DNA from: Caenorhabditis elegans | Taxonomy: Eukaryota > Nematoda > Chromadorea > Rhabditida > Rhabditidae | Assembly (NCBI RefSeq): GCF_000002985.6 | Contig: NC_003280.10 | Span: 12,024,501 to 12,088,500, forward strand | Reading direction: 5' to 3' | DNA length: 64,000 bases | In this document: positions 1 to 14,740 of the stretch, in pieces | Numbering within the stretch: position 1 is the first letter of the stretch | Layout of the letters: the number at the start of each line of letters is the position of its first letter | Made by a program: the position numbers and the translations under genes | Notes under the pieces: model-generated | What the model saw: the letters and a program-made list of their open reading frames with translations, nothing else | Database searches by the model: none | What the model was told of the DNA's origin: nothing

Positions 1-1342
1 AATTGTGATTGGACATGCTGTTCATAATGATTTTAGGGTGAATTTTGAGGAGAAATTCGAAAAAAATTTGAAAATCAGATTTTAATATTGTCAAAATTTT
101 TTTTTAAATAATTTTCTCCGTTTTTACCCAAATTTTCGATTAAAAAACTATAATTTTTTCCGTCAAAACGCCGATAAATTCACATTTTTAAAAATAATTT
201 TTTCCGGAAAAATGGCTGAAAATTTGAAAAATGGTGTTTTAACGCAAAAAAGTCGGAATTTATTTGAGCGGGAATTCAAAAAACCATAAATTCGTTTAAA
301 AAAATGTTCTAAAATTTTACTTTTTTTGGAAAACTGAGAGAAAATTAAAAAATCCCAAATACTGAAATTATTTTTTGAAAACTTCAGTTTTAATCTTAAT
401 TTTTTAAAAATAATTAAAAAAAAAAAATATTTAAAAATTCCAAAGTTTTTTTTATTGAAAAAAAATTTCCTTTTTTTTTTGAAATCGCCTGAACGAAATT
501 TTTAAAAAAATCAAAAAATCCCAATTTTCGAAAAAAAAGTAAAATTTCAGTATTAATCGTAAATGTTTTTATGATTTTTAAAAAAATAACAAATAATTCG
601 AAAATTATAAAAAAATTAAAATTTTGAGCGAAAATTCGAAGAATTTAAAAAAAAGAGCGATTTTATTTTTTTTTTAAGTTAAAAATTTTTTTTTTGAAAA
701 TATGAAATCAAATGTCGAAAAACGAAATAAAAAAATTATTTTTTTAAATATTTTTTTTTCAAAAAATAATTATTTTTCATTTAAAAAATTTGTAATTAAA
801 TTCAGAAACACAAAAAAACTTCCAGGTTCTGAAACTGAATCACATTCGAAAACTGACCCGAGACACTGCGAAATGCACAATTCTCAAGAATATGGCTAAT
901 CATCACGGTGTAAGTGAATTTTATTCCTTAAAAATGCATAAGTTTCGAAATTTTCAGACCCCGTCACTGAAAAAACTGGCAAAAGAAGTACTGGGAATTG
1001 AGATTCAGCGAGGAGAACACGATTCGGTAGGGGTTCTCAGGGAAATTGACAAAAATTGAAATTTTGTTTTAAAAATTCAAAAAATCTGAATAAATTATTT
1101 TTTGAAAATTTTTAAAAAATTTCAAAAAATTATTTTTTCGAAACTTTTGAAAAATTTTAAATTCCAATTTTTGATACAAAAAACCGAAAAAAAACCAGAT
1201 TTTTCAGCTGAAAATTAAAATTTTCTCTCGAAAAAATCACAAAAATTCGTTTTTTTTTCAGATCACCGACGCTCGAGTGGCTCTTCGTCTCTACGAGGCC
1301 GTCAAAAAGCAATGGGAGGCCGAAATTAAGAGATATCGCTAA
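1..1342 (+). CDS. REXO4-like RNA exonuclease, C-terminal part (5' end outside window)
   Basis: C-terminal exons of a DEDDh 3'-5' exonuclease of the REXO4/XPMC2 type, a family linked to nucleolar RNA processing. The exons I read are 1-37, 826-909, 958-1026 and 1262-1342, all joined in phase 0 with GT-AG introns; TAA is at 1340-1342. Exon 1 encodes IVIGHAVHNDFR, the Exo II region with its Asp (GHA..ND). The last two exons encode TPSLKKLAKEVLGIEIQ, followed by HDSITDARVALRLYE. This supplies the Exo III His and, five residues later, the Asp (H-x4-D) that classify it as DEDDh. The protein ends KQWEAEIKRYR. The Exo I motif and the N-terminus must lie left of the window. The family call is firm; the choice of REXO4 over another ISG20/REXO member rests on the C-terminal wording. 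Confidence 0.85.
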
Positions 1343-2137
1343 TTTTTTCAATTTATTCTGTTTTTTGTTGTTACTCGTTGTTGTCTGTTTCGTAGAAAGT
1401 TTTATTCAGAAAAAAAAAAATCAAAAATGCAATTTCCCAATAGTTTCGCGGAAAAACCAGTTTTCCATAGTTTTCGGAGCACAATTCGGGCACATCCATT
1501 CCAGATCGCAGGTCTGGAAAATAATTGAAAATTTTTGGAACCCTAAAAAATTTCTAATTTCGAAAATTAAGTTTTTTTTTGCTAAAAAATTTTTAAAATT
1601 TAAAAAATTCGATTTTTTATCGAAAAATAACCCCATCCCGTTCATTAAAATCCTTGGGATCCCCCACAAAAATCGATATTCCACATTTTGTGAATTTCAC
1701 GAAAATCCACAATTTCAAATTGATCGGACTTTTACGAATCGAGTGATTCTCGAATTTTTCAAACATTTCCTGGCGGAAAATCTGGCGGAATAATCTTTCA
1801 GCGACTGGCACGTGGAATCCAGGGAACCAGTGACTTCGCTTCATCGGACGCGATAGAATTCTCTGGAAAATGTGAAGTTTTGGCGGGAAAAACTAGGATG
1901 AAAACGCGATCTATTGAGAATTTCGACTTTAAACGGCTTTTTTCTTGAAAAATTTTGAAAAAAATCCGGTGAAAGCGCGCTCTAATGAGAGATTTCGTTA
2001 GAGCGCGTTTACAAAACTTACAGCCATATACATCACCGGCTCAATTTCATCATAGGCAGTGAAGTGCTCGAAGTCTGAATATGTTGAAATCATTCAATTA
2101 TAAGTGCAATTGCGCCCCACCGCACAGCTTCAATTAT
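1343..2137. other. Gene-free 3' flank
   Basis: AT-rich sequence downstream of the exonuclease stop codon. Open frames here, such as one of about 140 codons at 1365-1793, are rich in Phe, Lys and Asn and have no recognisable motif or splice context, so I regard them as chance frames in low-complexity DNA. Confidence 0.5.
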
Positions 2138-2317
2138 CACATGGTGTCAGGCTGTCCCATCACCTTTTGATCTACAAAAATGCGGGAATTTTTTGCTCAA
2201 AAATGTGACGTCAGCACACTCTTAACCATGCGAAATCAGAGATGATGTCTCTCAACTCCCGCATTTTTCGTAGATCTACGTAGATCAAACCGAAATGGGA
2301 CACTCTGACACCACGTG
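2138..2317. repeat. Foldback element, CACGTG-ended family, copy 1
   Basis: Imperfect palindrome of about 180 bp. The outer arms read tggtgtcaggctgtcccat and, inverted, atgggacactctgacacca. The inner arms share the word for 'atgcgggaa' and its complement, around a core with tgacgtcagcacactcttaac. At least five other copies occur in this window (about 14143, 26671, 27571, 28756 and 54897), so this is a dispersed non-autonomous DNA element. No coding capacity. Confidence 0.85.
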
Positions 2318-2340
2318 CGATTATCGATTTTTTCAAAAAA

Positions 2341-2982
2341 TCACACACCTCCTAACAGTGTCGTCCATTTCGACACTTCGAATATCTTAATCCGCAAATG
2401 ATTCATACCTTCTCCCCATTCACGTGATAAATCCTTTCGCCAACTTCGAAAAACAAAATCGATATTCAAATTTTCGAAAAATTTCGCCAAAAATCGATTT
2501 TCTTCCATCGATTTTCCCGAAAAAATCAACTTTTTCGGCGCGTTTTCCGTGAATTTTGCATGAATCATCGCCAACACCGGGTTCTCCGCTTGCAAGCCAT
2601 CTGCTTGAATTTGACACGTGGCAATGTCGATCTTTCGGTGAAATATCGATTTTTCCAGCAAATTCGAGATTTCGGCGTCTAGTGTTGTATTTTCGATGGT
2701 TTTAATCAAATTTCCCAATTCTAAATCGGAATTTTTGAATATTTCGACAGAAAATTCGGCATTTCCACCGCTTTTCTGGTGTAAATCGATTCGTAAAATT
2801 GCCGATGGACTTTCTACGATTATTATCGAAAATGTGGTGTTAGAAATTTGAATTTTCAAGAATGGAATCCGCAATTTCAGCGAATCTACGAGATTCATGT
2901 CGGCGCGTGAGCACAGGCGTACGTTGAACCTGAAATATTTTATTATAGATTCGGTTGAGGTGTGCGGTGGAGCGCGATTCAA
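2341..2982 (-). pseudogene. Possible F-box B-like gene fragment
   Basis: A 213-codon open frame on the minus strand. A good acceptor (atatttcag) at 2930 suggests a terminal exon of 2341-2929 starting FNVRLCSRADMNLVDSLKL. That wording resembles the region just after the F-box in nematode F-box B (FBXB) proteins, where a Ser/Lys-rich helix is followed by 'slklkip.lkI.i' strands. The C-terminal stretch (FRSWRKDLSREWGEGMNHL) loosely resembles the F-box-associated type 2 domain. I could not find an exon encoding the F-box itself: the nearest upstream candidate exon (3170-3368) ends in the wrong phase to join this one. It is either a broken copy or an unrecognised gene whose first exon I missed. 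Confidence 0.3.
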
Positions 2983-3169
2983 ATTTCCGCGTTTTTAAAT
3001 ATTCGCGCAATGCAAATGCGCTCTATTGAAGTTGTTCGCTTTAATATCGATTTTTCGCTGAAGAATCGCATTTTGACAGTGGAATATCGAAAGAATCTCG
3101 AAAAATCAATAATTTATTGTTTGTTTATTGTTGAAAAATCCTGAAAAATTGATACATTTCGCTTCTTAC

Positions 3170-3368
3170 CATTGCTGACAATCCCCATGTTCCAGAACTT
3201 CCCGTTTGACGTCACTCGGCAGATTTGACCAACATTTTGGTGCCATTCTGCAAATTGTCGTAAAGTCGGGGGTGTTTGCACAGAATTGGGAATACAGTAA
3301 TCACGAATATCATTTTTAGGGCAGCTTCTCACGCTGAGCTCGAACTTTTCATTGAAATTTGTGTAGGA
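3170..3368 (-). other. Candidate exon of unknown gene
   Basis: A 199-nt stretch bounded by an acceptor (cttttcttgtag) and a strong donor (gtaagaag). It encodes a 66-residue segment with several cysteines, including CPKNDIRDYCIPNS and FAEWHQNVGQICRV. Base composition is more balanced than the flanks, which suggests coding DNA. I do not recognise the sequence and cannot connect it in phase with the open frame at 2341-2929. Confidence 0.2.
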
Positions 3369-3371
3369 CTA

Positions 3372-4410
3372 CAAGAAAAGCCGTAAACTCCTCTCGGACA
3401 ATTGCGCAGTTATCGATTTTTTCTACCGAGGGGTTAAAAACTGGAAAAAAAAATGAAAATCACTTTGAAAATTGTGAAAATTTTTTTTTTGGAAAAAATG
3501 ATGTCAATATTTGACATTTCGTTATCGGCGAAAAGCAATCAAAAAAGAAATCAAAAAAATCAGTCATTTCTAGAAAAGCGTCATTGTGTAAATAGACACG
3601 TGTGTGTGTTGGAAAAAAGAGCGTAGAAAATAAATTAAATGTATGAGATTCAATGATAATGAAGTTTTGACATTTGAATGAATATTAAAATTGCAACAAA
3701 AAATTGAGAAAAATCGGGAAAATTGGGATTTTTTTTAATGTGAAAATAGAATTTTTAGGTAAAAATTTAAGAAAACTGGATTTATCAAACTTTTTGGATG
3801 AAAAAAAAAACGGTTAATTTCCAGAAAAAACCAATATCATTTTTTTTTGATTTTATGAAGAATAATTTTCAAAAAATTAATTGAAAAAGGTTTTAGTTTA
3901 AAAAAAAACCTTTCCTTTAATTTCAAACAAAAAAGAAAATTGGAATTTTTGGAAAAAATCTGTTATTAGGTTGTTTTTCCCCAATTTTTGAAATTTTAAC
4001 GCAATTTTTAATAAATTTAATTTTTTAAATGAAAAGTTGCGATTTTTTCCTTAAATTGAGAAAAGTTACAAAGTATTTTCCAAAGTTCAAAAAAAAAATA
4101 GGAAAATTGATTTTTTTTCAATTTTTCTCGGAATAACTCGAATTCAAAGGAAATCTATGTAATTTTGAAATCAGAAAAATTGAATTTTTGGCCAAAAATT
4201 TCAAAAATCGGTTTTTTTTTAATTTTTCAAATTTAAAAGCACTTATTTTTTGAAAAATACAACTGAAAAATTTCTGGAATTTTGAAATGGATTTTCAAGA
4301 AAAAACGGGGAAAATCCGTTGTTAGGTATTTTTCTCCCGATTTTTAAAAATTTCAACGCAATTTTTAACAAAAAATACAACAAAAAATCGATAAATCACA
4401 AATCAATAAA
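3372..4410. other. Gene-free AT-rich stretch
   Basis: Between the minus-strand candidate exon and the 3' end of the cyclophilin gene. Dominated by poly-A/poly-T words with short imperfect duplications of 'ggaaaaatc' type. I see no exon, RNA gene or clear element. Confidence 0.5.
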
Positions 4411-7400
4411 TTATTCTTCGCCACGTCTTCGTTTGGCCATCTTGTTACGTGGATCAGTAATATGATACCAATCTTCACTTTCTTCACGCATATTCGCATC
4501 TTTTGCTTTTGAAGAAAGTACAACATCTTCTGCTTTAAATCGATGAGACATCCATGATGTTCCTTGAATATCTTCTGCGTCTAAATCCATCGTTCCGAAC
4601 TTTTTCTCTTCGCCCTCCTCGCCTTCGTTTCGGAGAATTGGCTCTTTTATCTGGAATTTTTTTTAAATTAAAGATTTTTTTTTGAAAAAAGTTGTTTTTA
4701 TTTGAAATAAACTTTTTGAGATTTTTTGACATTTCAGAATTTTTTAAAAATCAGTTTTGGAGTTTTTTTAGATTTGAAAAAAAATATTCTGAAAAAAATC
4801 CGATTTTCTGAAATATTGCCTAATTTTCAGTAGGTTTTTATTTTTTTTTTTCGTTTTTTTCTCGAAATTTCAGACGTGGCAAAAATCTAAACTTATCGAA
4901 AAAAAAAAAACAACTTGGAGTTTTTTTTTTGAATTTTGGAGAATTTTGGAGTATTTATTTCAATAAAAATTTACAATTTGGCGTTTTAGAATTTTTTTTT
5001 GTAAAAAAATTAATTTTCAGTTTTTGAGAATAATAAATTTTATTTTTTTGATTTTATTGAATTTTTTCTGAAATTTTTTCGCATTAAAATTTGTTTTTTT
5101 TTGGCATTTCTGAAGTTTTTCTGAAAGATTTTTGAACAAATTTTGGAATTTTTTTCGAAATGCCAAAATACTTTATTTTTTAAAATGAACCAATTTTTAC
5201 AATTTCTTTTTTTCAAGATTTTTTAGGTTTCAAAAATAAAGAATTTAGATTTTTAAGTTAAAAAAAATCAATTTTTATTAAATTTTAATTTTTTCCATTG
5301 TTTTCTAAATTTTTCTCCAAAATTTACCTCAATTTTCTTATCAAACAAGATAGCCTTCTGATTAGAAGCACCCAATCGATTTTTGAATCTTTCAAGCATA
5401 TTCATAGTTTGTCCTTCTCTTTGAGCATCTTTTTGCTTTACAACATCCTTCGTTTTCGACTTGAATCGCATTTTTAGATCATGATATGATTGCATTGCTT
5501 CTGACAGCGTTTCGTCTGAAATAATGACGGTTTTGGTGGTTTTTCAAATTTTTAAACATTTTTTCAAATATAAAACCGAATTTTAAAAATTTCGGAAAAA
5601 ATTCCTTTTTTTTTTAAAACTAAATTCGAGTAATTTCTGTATGTTTTGAGACTTTTTTCATTTGAATATGGGAATGAAAATATTTTTAATAAATATATAG
5701 TTTTACGGGTATTTTCAAATTAAAAAAAAAATTTTTAGATGAGAAAAGTCTCTTCAAAAAATATGAAAATTATTCATTCCCGAAAATAAAAAAAATTGGT
5801 GATTTTAGAATAAATTCTTGTAAAAATGTTAGCAAAAAGGCTATAATTTTGACTTTTTTTATTCTAAAAACATTGAATTTTTTGTTCAAAAATTTGGAGA
5901 AAAAAATCACAAAATTACATTTTCGATTTGAAAAAATTGGAAAATGGACACAAATTTACGAAAAATTTAAAAATAACAAACCGTTAAAAAAAAAACTCAA
6001 AATTATTTAAAAGTGTTTTTGGAAACTTGAAAAAAATCTTAAAACAAAAATTTAGATTCAGAAAAATCGAAAAAAAAAGACTATCTTTGTTGTAAAAATT
6101 AGAATTAAAATTATAGTTTTACGAGTACTTTTCGATTTTTCTGAATCTAAATTTTTGTTTGTAGATTTTTTTTCAAGTTTCCAAAAAAACTTTTAAATAA
6201 TTTTGAGTATTTTTTTAAACTGTTTGTTTTTTTATTTTATTTTTTCGTAAATTTGTGTCCATTTTCCAATTTTTCAAAAATGTAATTTTGTGATTTTTTT
6301 TCTCCAAATTTTCGAAAAAAAAGAATTCAATTTTTTTCAGAATAAAAAAGTCAAAATTATAGCTTTTTTGCAAACATTTTTTCAAGAATTTATTCTAAAA
6401 TCGCCTTTTTTTTAATTTTAGGGAAAGAATAATTTTCATATTTTTCGAAGAGACTTTTCTCATTAAAACTATATAATTTTTATGTGATTTTCAATTTTTC
6501 CATTAATACCTTTTACAGCCTTCTTCTTCTCCTTCACTGGCCGAAGTGCTTTCATGTACTCCTTTTGCATATCCTTCAGCTCCGAATTCATTTTATCACT
6601 GAAAAATTCAAACATTAAAGTTTTTTTTTTTTGAAAAAAAATTTCCGAAAAATTAAACAGAATTTTAAAAAGTTTTGAATTTTTTTTTTTGAGATACCAA
6701 AATACTTTTTTTTGTAATATTTTGAATTTTATATATATTTTTTGAAAATTTACACAAATTTCTTTTTTTTTTAATCTCAAAACTACCAAAAAATAGCTTA
6801 CATCGTCTCCCGCTCCTTTGCATTCCTCTCGTCTTCAATCATTTTCTCATAGTCTTCATCTTCACCGCCGGCTTTTTCTTCGAGCTGAAAAATGTTAAAA
6901 TTAACAACTTTTTTCTAAAAATTACTAACGGAAGAACAATTTTCTGAAATTTTTTGTATTATTTTTTTTGGAAAAAATAATAATAATAATAATAATAATA
7001 ATTTATTACGCTCGCTGGGAGACGTGAAGGAATACAGAATACAAAAGTTATCATTGTTCGCTTGAACTAGAATTGGTGCAGTCGGGCAATTGTTTCCATT
7101 CCATTAGAATGTTGTCCTTGTCCTTGCGTTGTCCTTGCGTAGACTCCCCCATAGTGGGCGAGCGATTCCCGAGTGAAAATAATCACGGAATCTTATTTTT
7201 TTTTGACTAAAGATTATTTTGACTAAAGATTGTAATTTGTAACTAAATTTACAAGTTCCACCGAAAATCGAGATTTTTTATAAAAATGTGTTCTTTTTAA
7301 GCGAAAAAGTTTTTAAAAAGATTTCGCGATTTTTGAAATTTGTTCGAAAAATTTTTAAAATAAAATTTGTGCGATTTTTCGAAGAAAATTTTTCATTTTT

Positions 7401-10400
7401 AGCGATTTTTTTGGATTTATTAAAGAATTTTTCGCTGAAAAACGAACCTTTCTCTTCTGACTCTTTTTCATCAATTTTTCCCGAATCGACGAAATTGACG
7501 ATTCATCTTTGACAGTATCATCATCTTCTGGACAATAATTACTCATTTCATCACGTGTCACTGCAGCTTGTTTCGATAGGCCAACAGTGTCATTGTCATG
7601 AGCATCATGGGCGGATTTCGGCTTGTTCGCGGTTTTCTGGAAGGGCAAAATTGATTGCTTCGGTATTTTTTATTACACATTTGGTTTAAAAAAGTTCGGA
7701 AATTCCGAATTTGCCAGTTTAAAAATGTATAAAGTTTTGCAAAAATTTTAATCATTTTTGGACTTTTTTTTTAATCTAAAAATCGATAGTTTTAGTTTTT
7801 TGTTTAGAAAGAATTATAGAAAAAAAATTAAGAAAACCTAAATTTAGCCGGAAAAAAAATTTTGAAACTAGGTAATTTGATTGCGATAGAAATCCAAATA
7901 TCATTCGGCTATTGGGGATTTTTTTTTTGAAAAATAAATTCTTTTCGCACCGCAGTTATTTGCTGTTAAATATTTTATATTTCGGGAGCACAAAATTCTG
8001 AGAATGCGTATTGCGCATCATATCTGACGCGCAAAATATCTCATAGCGAAAACTACTGTAATTCTTTAAATGACTACTGTAGCGCTGGTGTCGATTTACG
8101 AGCTCGACGAATTTATTTAAAAAATTTTATCGAATAATAAATGACTTCCGACACAAGCGCTAAAGTAGTCTTTCAAAGGGTTACTGTAGTTTTCTCTACG
8201 GGATATTTTGCGCGTCAAATATGTTGCCCAATACGCATTCTTAGAATTTAGTGTTTACCCGTAATAATTACAGTTCATTTTCTATAATTTACAATAAAAA
8301 TTTCGAAAAAAATTTAATCGGTTTTTTTTTTTGGAAATTTCTGATAAATTGCCAAAAATAATTAATTTTTCTACAAAACTGCTACAGTAAAATGTGAAAA
8401 ATCGTGCAAAAAATCAAGAAAATTTACGGAAAAGGATTTTTTTTCCAACATTTTTCAATAGACCGTATTTATACTCCTGATTCCGAATTTCGAAGTGAAA
8501 AAATTCAAAAAAATTTCCCTGATTTTTTATTAATTTTTAAAATCCGAAAATCCATTGGTTTGTTAAATTCAAACGATAAATTTTGAATGATAACCGTGCC
8601 GCAGTTGTGTGGATTTACGAGATTTATATTTTTAATTCATTTTTATTTAATTTTCACACCGATTTTCCCGATTTTTTTCCCGAAGTTTATTGAAATTCTT
8701 GTTATTTCCATTAATTTATGGTATTTTATTTATGAAAACAATTAAAATTACATGAAATATTATATTTTCAGCAGAAAGTCGAATATTTCATGTAATTTTA
8801 TTCGTTTTCATCAACAAAGTCATAAATAATGGAAACTAAAATTTCAATGTAACACAACGAAAAATCGGGAAAATTGGTATGAATATTAAATAAAAATGAA
8901 TTAAAAATATTAATCTCGTAAATCGACACAACTGCGGCACGGTTATCAGACAAAATTTGTCGTTTGAATTTTTAAAAAACCAATGGATTTTCGGATTTTT
9001 AAAAATTAATATAAAATTGCATTTTTTGACAATTTATCATAATTTTTAATGGATTTTTGGTTTTTCAAAAATTAATATAAAATCAGGGAAATTTTTTGAA
9101 ATTTTTTCGAATTGATATTCGGTATAAGGAGCATAAATAGGGTAAATCGGAAAATTTTTCGTCCAAATTTAATCTCAAATTACTGAAAAAATTTAATTGC
9201 AAATGTTATTTTCCTTTTTTTTTTTTGGAAAATGTGGGTCCTTGTAAAAAAATGGAATTTTTTAACGGAACTGTTACTGAAAAATTCTGTGATAAATCAC
9301 GGAAATTTTACAAAAAATCCTCATTAAAATGCTCTAAACCTTATTAAAAACGGCCAATTCTTGCTCATCCTCCTCAACTTCATCTCCAAATGACAACAAA
9401 TTCGTCTTCTTCGTCTCCACAACTTTCGGCTCTTTTCTCCGCTCACTTTTCTCTTTTTTCCTCTTTTCCCGTGGCTTTAAATCATCAAATGGATTATTAT
9501 CAATTCGTGCTCCAGTAATTTTATAAAATGTCACTGGTCGATCGCCTTCAGTCTCAACTTCTGTGATTTTAAGCATATTGAAAAGTGTGGGTCCGGTCAC
9601 TTTTCCGAAGATTGTGTGCTTTTTGTCGAGCTCTGGAGCTCCGCGATCACCGATTGTGAAGAAGAATTGGGAACCGTTGTCGTCTCGTCCAGCATTTGCC
9701 ATTCCAACAATTCCGCGGCGGTTGAATTTTAGACGTTGGTGGATTTCATCCTGGAATTTTTGGAATTTTGAGTGAAAATCTGAAGTTTTTGGATTTTTTT
9801 TGAATTGCTTTTTTTGCGACCAGAAATTGATTTTTAAACTAAAATTGATTTTTTTAAACTAAAAAAAATTTTTTTTGAAAAATTGATTTGTTTAGACTGA
9901 AATAAATGTTTTTTTGGAAAAATTGATTTTGTTTCCGAAAAAATTAAATTTTTTACCCAAAAAATTGATTTTTTTTGGTCAAAATTTAATTTTTTGGCCA
10001 AAAATTGATTTTTTTTGGTCAAAATTTAATTTTTTGGCCAAAAATTGATTTTTTTTACCCAAAATTGTTTATTTTTTGTAAAATGGATTTTTTTACAGAA
10101 AAATTTGATTTTTTGTCATATTTTTCTAAATAAAAAATTAATTTTTTCCCCCTAAAAATTTAATATTTTTGGCCAAACAATTGATTTTTTTTTGAAAAAT
10201 TGATTTTTTCAACAAGAAATTAATTTTCTAAAATTTGTTTTTTTTTAACTAAAAAATTGACAAAAAATATTTCTGAAAGAAAAATTGATTTTTTTTTAAT
10301 TTAAAATTAATTATTTTACCCAAAAATTTAACTTTTTTTTAAACTAAAAATTGATTTTTCGGTTTTTTTTGGAATTTTTGTATGAGAAGGCCTTAAATCT

Positions 10401-12235
10401 GTTTTTACTCATAAGAAACGTTGAAAAAATACAAAATTATAGCTTCAAATTTTTTATGACAATTTTTTTAAAGAAAATTTGAATTTTATTGGGATTTTCA
10501 ATTTTTTAAACGATTTCTCAAAAAAAAAGTGCAAATTTTGAACCTTAAATGGTTTTCCATAGATGCTCTCTCCGCCGGTTCCGGTTGCCGTAGGGTCTCC
10601 ACCCTGGAGAATGAAATCTGCAAAAAAAAATTCTTGGAAATTTTTGAAAAAAACTTGCAAAAAAAAATTTCTTTTTTGATTTTTAAAAATGTTTTTAATT
10701 TTAAAATTTAAAAAATTAACGTTAATTTTTTTTCGCCATTTACTAACTTTTGACAAGCCGATGAAATACAGTTCCCTTGTAATAATTTTCCATGCAAAGC
10801 TGGATGAAATTTCTGCATGCTAGTGGAGCTTCCTTCGTCCAAAGCTCAATTTCAATGTCTCCGGCAGTGGTTTCAAGGGTTACCTGCAAGAAATTTAGTT
10901 AAAAATGAAGTAAAATTGAAGAAAATTGAATAATTAATTGATTTTATTATGGTAAAGACATTTTTTTAAAGCTTTTTCGAAATTATTTAATTTTTGAAAA
11001 TTCAATTTGTTTCGATTTCTTCAAAATTTTGGGATTTTCGCGCCAAAACTACAGTACCTAGGGTATCGACACGAATTTTTATTATTGCTAATTGAGATAC
11101 GTGTGCGCCTTTAAAGATTACTGTAATTTTATTTTAAAGTTTGCAACTACAGCTCTTTAAAGGCGCACACCTTTTCGCAATCAAAAATTTTTTGTCGTGT
11201 CGAGACCCTAGGTACCGTAGTTTGGGCTCGAAAATCGCAAAATTTGTCATATTTTTGCGATTTTTCATCTAAAAATTGACAACTTTTTAAAAATTCGGAT
11301 ATTTAATTTTTAAAAAGGAGTAAAATATGACGAAATCTGCAATTTTCGCGCCAAAACAACGGTACATAGGGTCTCGAAGCGACATATTTTTGTTTAAAAA
11401 TGTGCGCTTTTAAAGATTACTGTACATTCGAATTTTCATCAATTTTTCATAGTAAACTGTAGTTTTTGGATAAAAAATTTTCGAATTTTTATCGATTTTT
11501 TGATTAAAAAAATGTTCAAGACTACAGTACTCTTTTTAAAGGCGCACACCTTTTTGCAGTTAACAAAAAGTCGTCGTGTCGAGACCATAGATACCGTATT
11601 TTTGGCGCGAAAAGCGCAAAATTCGTCATATTTTTTCGATTTTTCCTCTAAAAATTGACAAATTTCAAAAAATTCGGATATTTAATTTAAAAAAAAGAGA
11701 AAAATATGACGAATTCTGCGATTTTCGCGCCAAAACTACGGTACCTAGGGTCTCGAAGCGACACATTTTTGTTAAAAAGATGTGCGCCTTTAAAGATTAC
11801 TGTAGTCTCGAATTTTTATAGATTTTTTGATTAAAAAAATGTTCAAGACTACAGTACTCTTTAAAGGCGCACACCTCTTTGCAATAAACAAAAATTGTCG
11901 TGTCGAGACCAGGAAACGTAGTTTTGGCGCAAAAAGTGCAAAATTGGTCGTATTTTTCAATAAATTATCCAAAATTTTTCGAAATTAGCCAATTTTTAGA
12001 TAAAAAAAACTCAAAATTTTCGTTTTACAGCTTAAAAATTGCAAAAATACGCGAATTTTTCATCGGAAAAATCGAAAATTTCACTGGATTTTCGATTTTT
12101 ATTCAAAAATCGATAAAAATTGAAATTTTCGGTCATTTTTTCTGGAAAATTCAATTTTTTCCACCAAAAATCGATAAAAATCAATAATTTTACCTTTCCC
12201 GTCGTAATCGGCTCGTTGATATATTGATTACTCAT
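4411..12235 (-). CDS. CWC27-type spliceosome-associated cyclophilin, 9 exons
   Basis: Minus strand; exons 12235-12194, 10883-10748, 10617-10544, 9750-9340, 7636-7448, 6884-6802, 6598-6510, 5515-5328 and 4650-4411 join in phase to 483 aa, close to human CWC27 (about 472). The start follows ttttcag directly, so a spliced-leader site probably abuts the ATG. Residues about 10-165 are a cyclophilin domain: FHRLVKNFILQGGDPTATG, then GMANAGRDDNGSQFFFT. Where active cyclophilins have Trp (EWLDGKH), this protein has APELDKKH, so Trp is replaced by Glu, as reported for CWC27; weak or absent isomerase activity is expected. The rest is a charged, Lys/Glu-rich tail typical of CWC27, ending DWYHITDPRNKMAKRRR. 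CWC27 acts with CWC22 and eIF4A3 in the activated spliceosome. One donor is GTTTAG (after 9340). Introns hold several foldbacks. Confidence 0.93.
5692..6480. repeat. Large imperfect inverted repeat filling a cyclophilin-gene intron
   Basis: Left arm from about 5692 (atatatagttttacgggta) and right arm to about 6480 (aaaactatataattttta) are inverted copies with conserved words such as 'agaataaattcttg' and 'caagaatttattct'. Arms are about 350-380 bp. The element occupies nearly the entire intron between exons 5515-5328 and 6598-6510. Confidence 0.75.
6976..7003. repeat. (AAT)n microsatellite
   Basis: About nine tandem trinucleotide units in an intron of the cyclophilin gene. It is followed by about 200 bp (7005-7200) of more balanced composition that contains a short direct repeat of tgtccttgcgt and looks like inserted rather than ordinary intron sequence. 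Confidence 0.75.
7981..8264. repeat. Foldback element, CGGGA-CACAAAATTC family, copy 1
   Basis: Ends are cgggagcacaaaattctgag and the inverted form around gaatttagtgtttacccg. Inner arms carry 'gcgcaaaatatctc', 'actactgtagcgct' and 'tcgatttacgagctcg' with their complements. Close relatives lie at 16009-16315 and 30541-30872. Confidence 0.85.
8462..9143. repeat. Foldback of about 680 bp in a cyclophilin-gene intron
   Basis: Arms of about 330 bp. Left reads accgtatttatactcctga and right, inverted, the equivalent of ggagcataaatagggta. Further inside, gataaccgtgccgcagttgt at 8588 is matched by acaactgcggcacggttatc near 8930. The centre lies near 8790. Confidence 0.85.
9780..10380. repeat. Degenerate tandem repeat of aaaattgattttttt type
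   Basis: Intron between exons 10617-10544 and 9750-9340. Many variants of a roughly 20-35 bp unit built on 'aaaattgatttttt'. One larger unit, ttggtcaaaatttaattttt, appears twice in tandem around 9976-10045. Low-complexity intron sequence with no other content seen. Confidence 0.6.
11035..11945. repeat. Three tandem foldback copies in intron 1 of the cyclophilin gene
   Basis: Three successive units at about 11037-11250, 11342-11623 and 11722-11943. Each opens with a form of gcgccaaaactacggtacc, has internal 'gtgcgcctttaaagatt' and 'ctttaaaggcgcacacc' words, and closes with gtcgtgtcgagacc. Each unit is itself an inverted repeat. Intron 1 is otherwise plain. Confidence 0.85.
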
Positions 12236-12753
12236 CTGAAAACTGAAAATTTTCCGCAAAAATCTGAAAATCGCCGGCTGAAATATTCACACAGAACAAG
12301 TAACTATTGTTTGAAAATATCGATTTTTTGTTATTTGTCGGCAAGAAATTTATTTATATAAATATATATAGGTTTTGAATATCAAAAATACTGGAAAAAA
12401 AAGCTGCTACTAATATCTACACTGTAGAGAGGAAAAAGCCAAATTTCAAGCCAAAAAATTCACGAATTCACCCAAATTTTGGATTTTTTTCGGTCAAAAT
12501 TCCGGGAAAATTGATGAAAATCAGCTAATTTTACAATATAATTTAGAGGAAATCTGGGGGAAAATTGGGGAAAACTAAGGGAAATTCTACAATTTTGAAG
12601 CTGAAATTCCGGGAAAAATCAGCTAATTTTACGGCTAAAAATTAGGGGAATCAATGAAAATCAACCAATTTTACGACCAAAATTTAGGGGAATCGGTGAA
12701 AAATCAGTGGAAATCCGGAAAAATCTGTGAAATAGGGGGAAATAAATAATAAT

Positions 12754-14722
<1,969 letters not shown>

Positions 14723-14740
14723 CTATTCTTTGTGAAACCG

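Noticed and set aside
1365..1793. 142-codon plus-strand frame after the exonuclease gene
   Set aside because: Phe/Lys/Asn-rich translation of AT-rich DNA with no motif; its complement strand also yields long frames.
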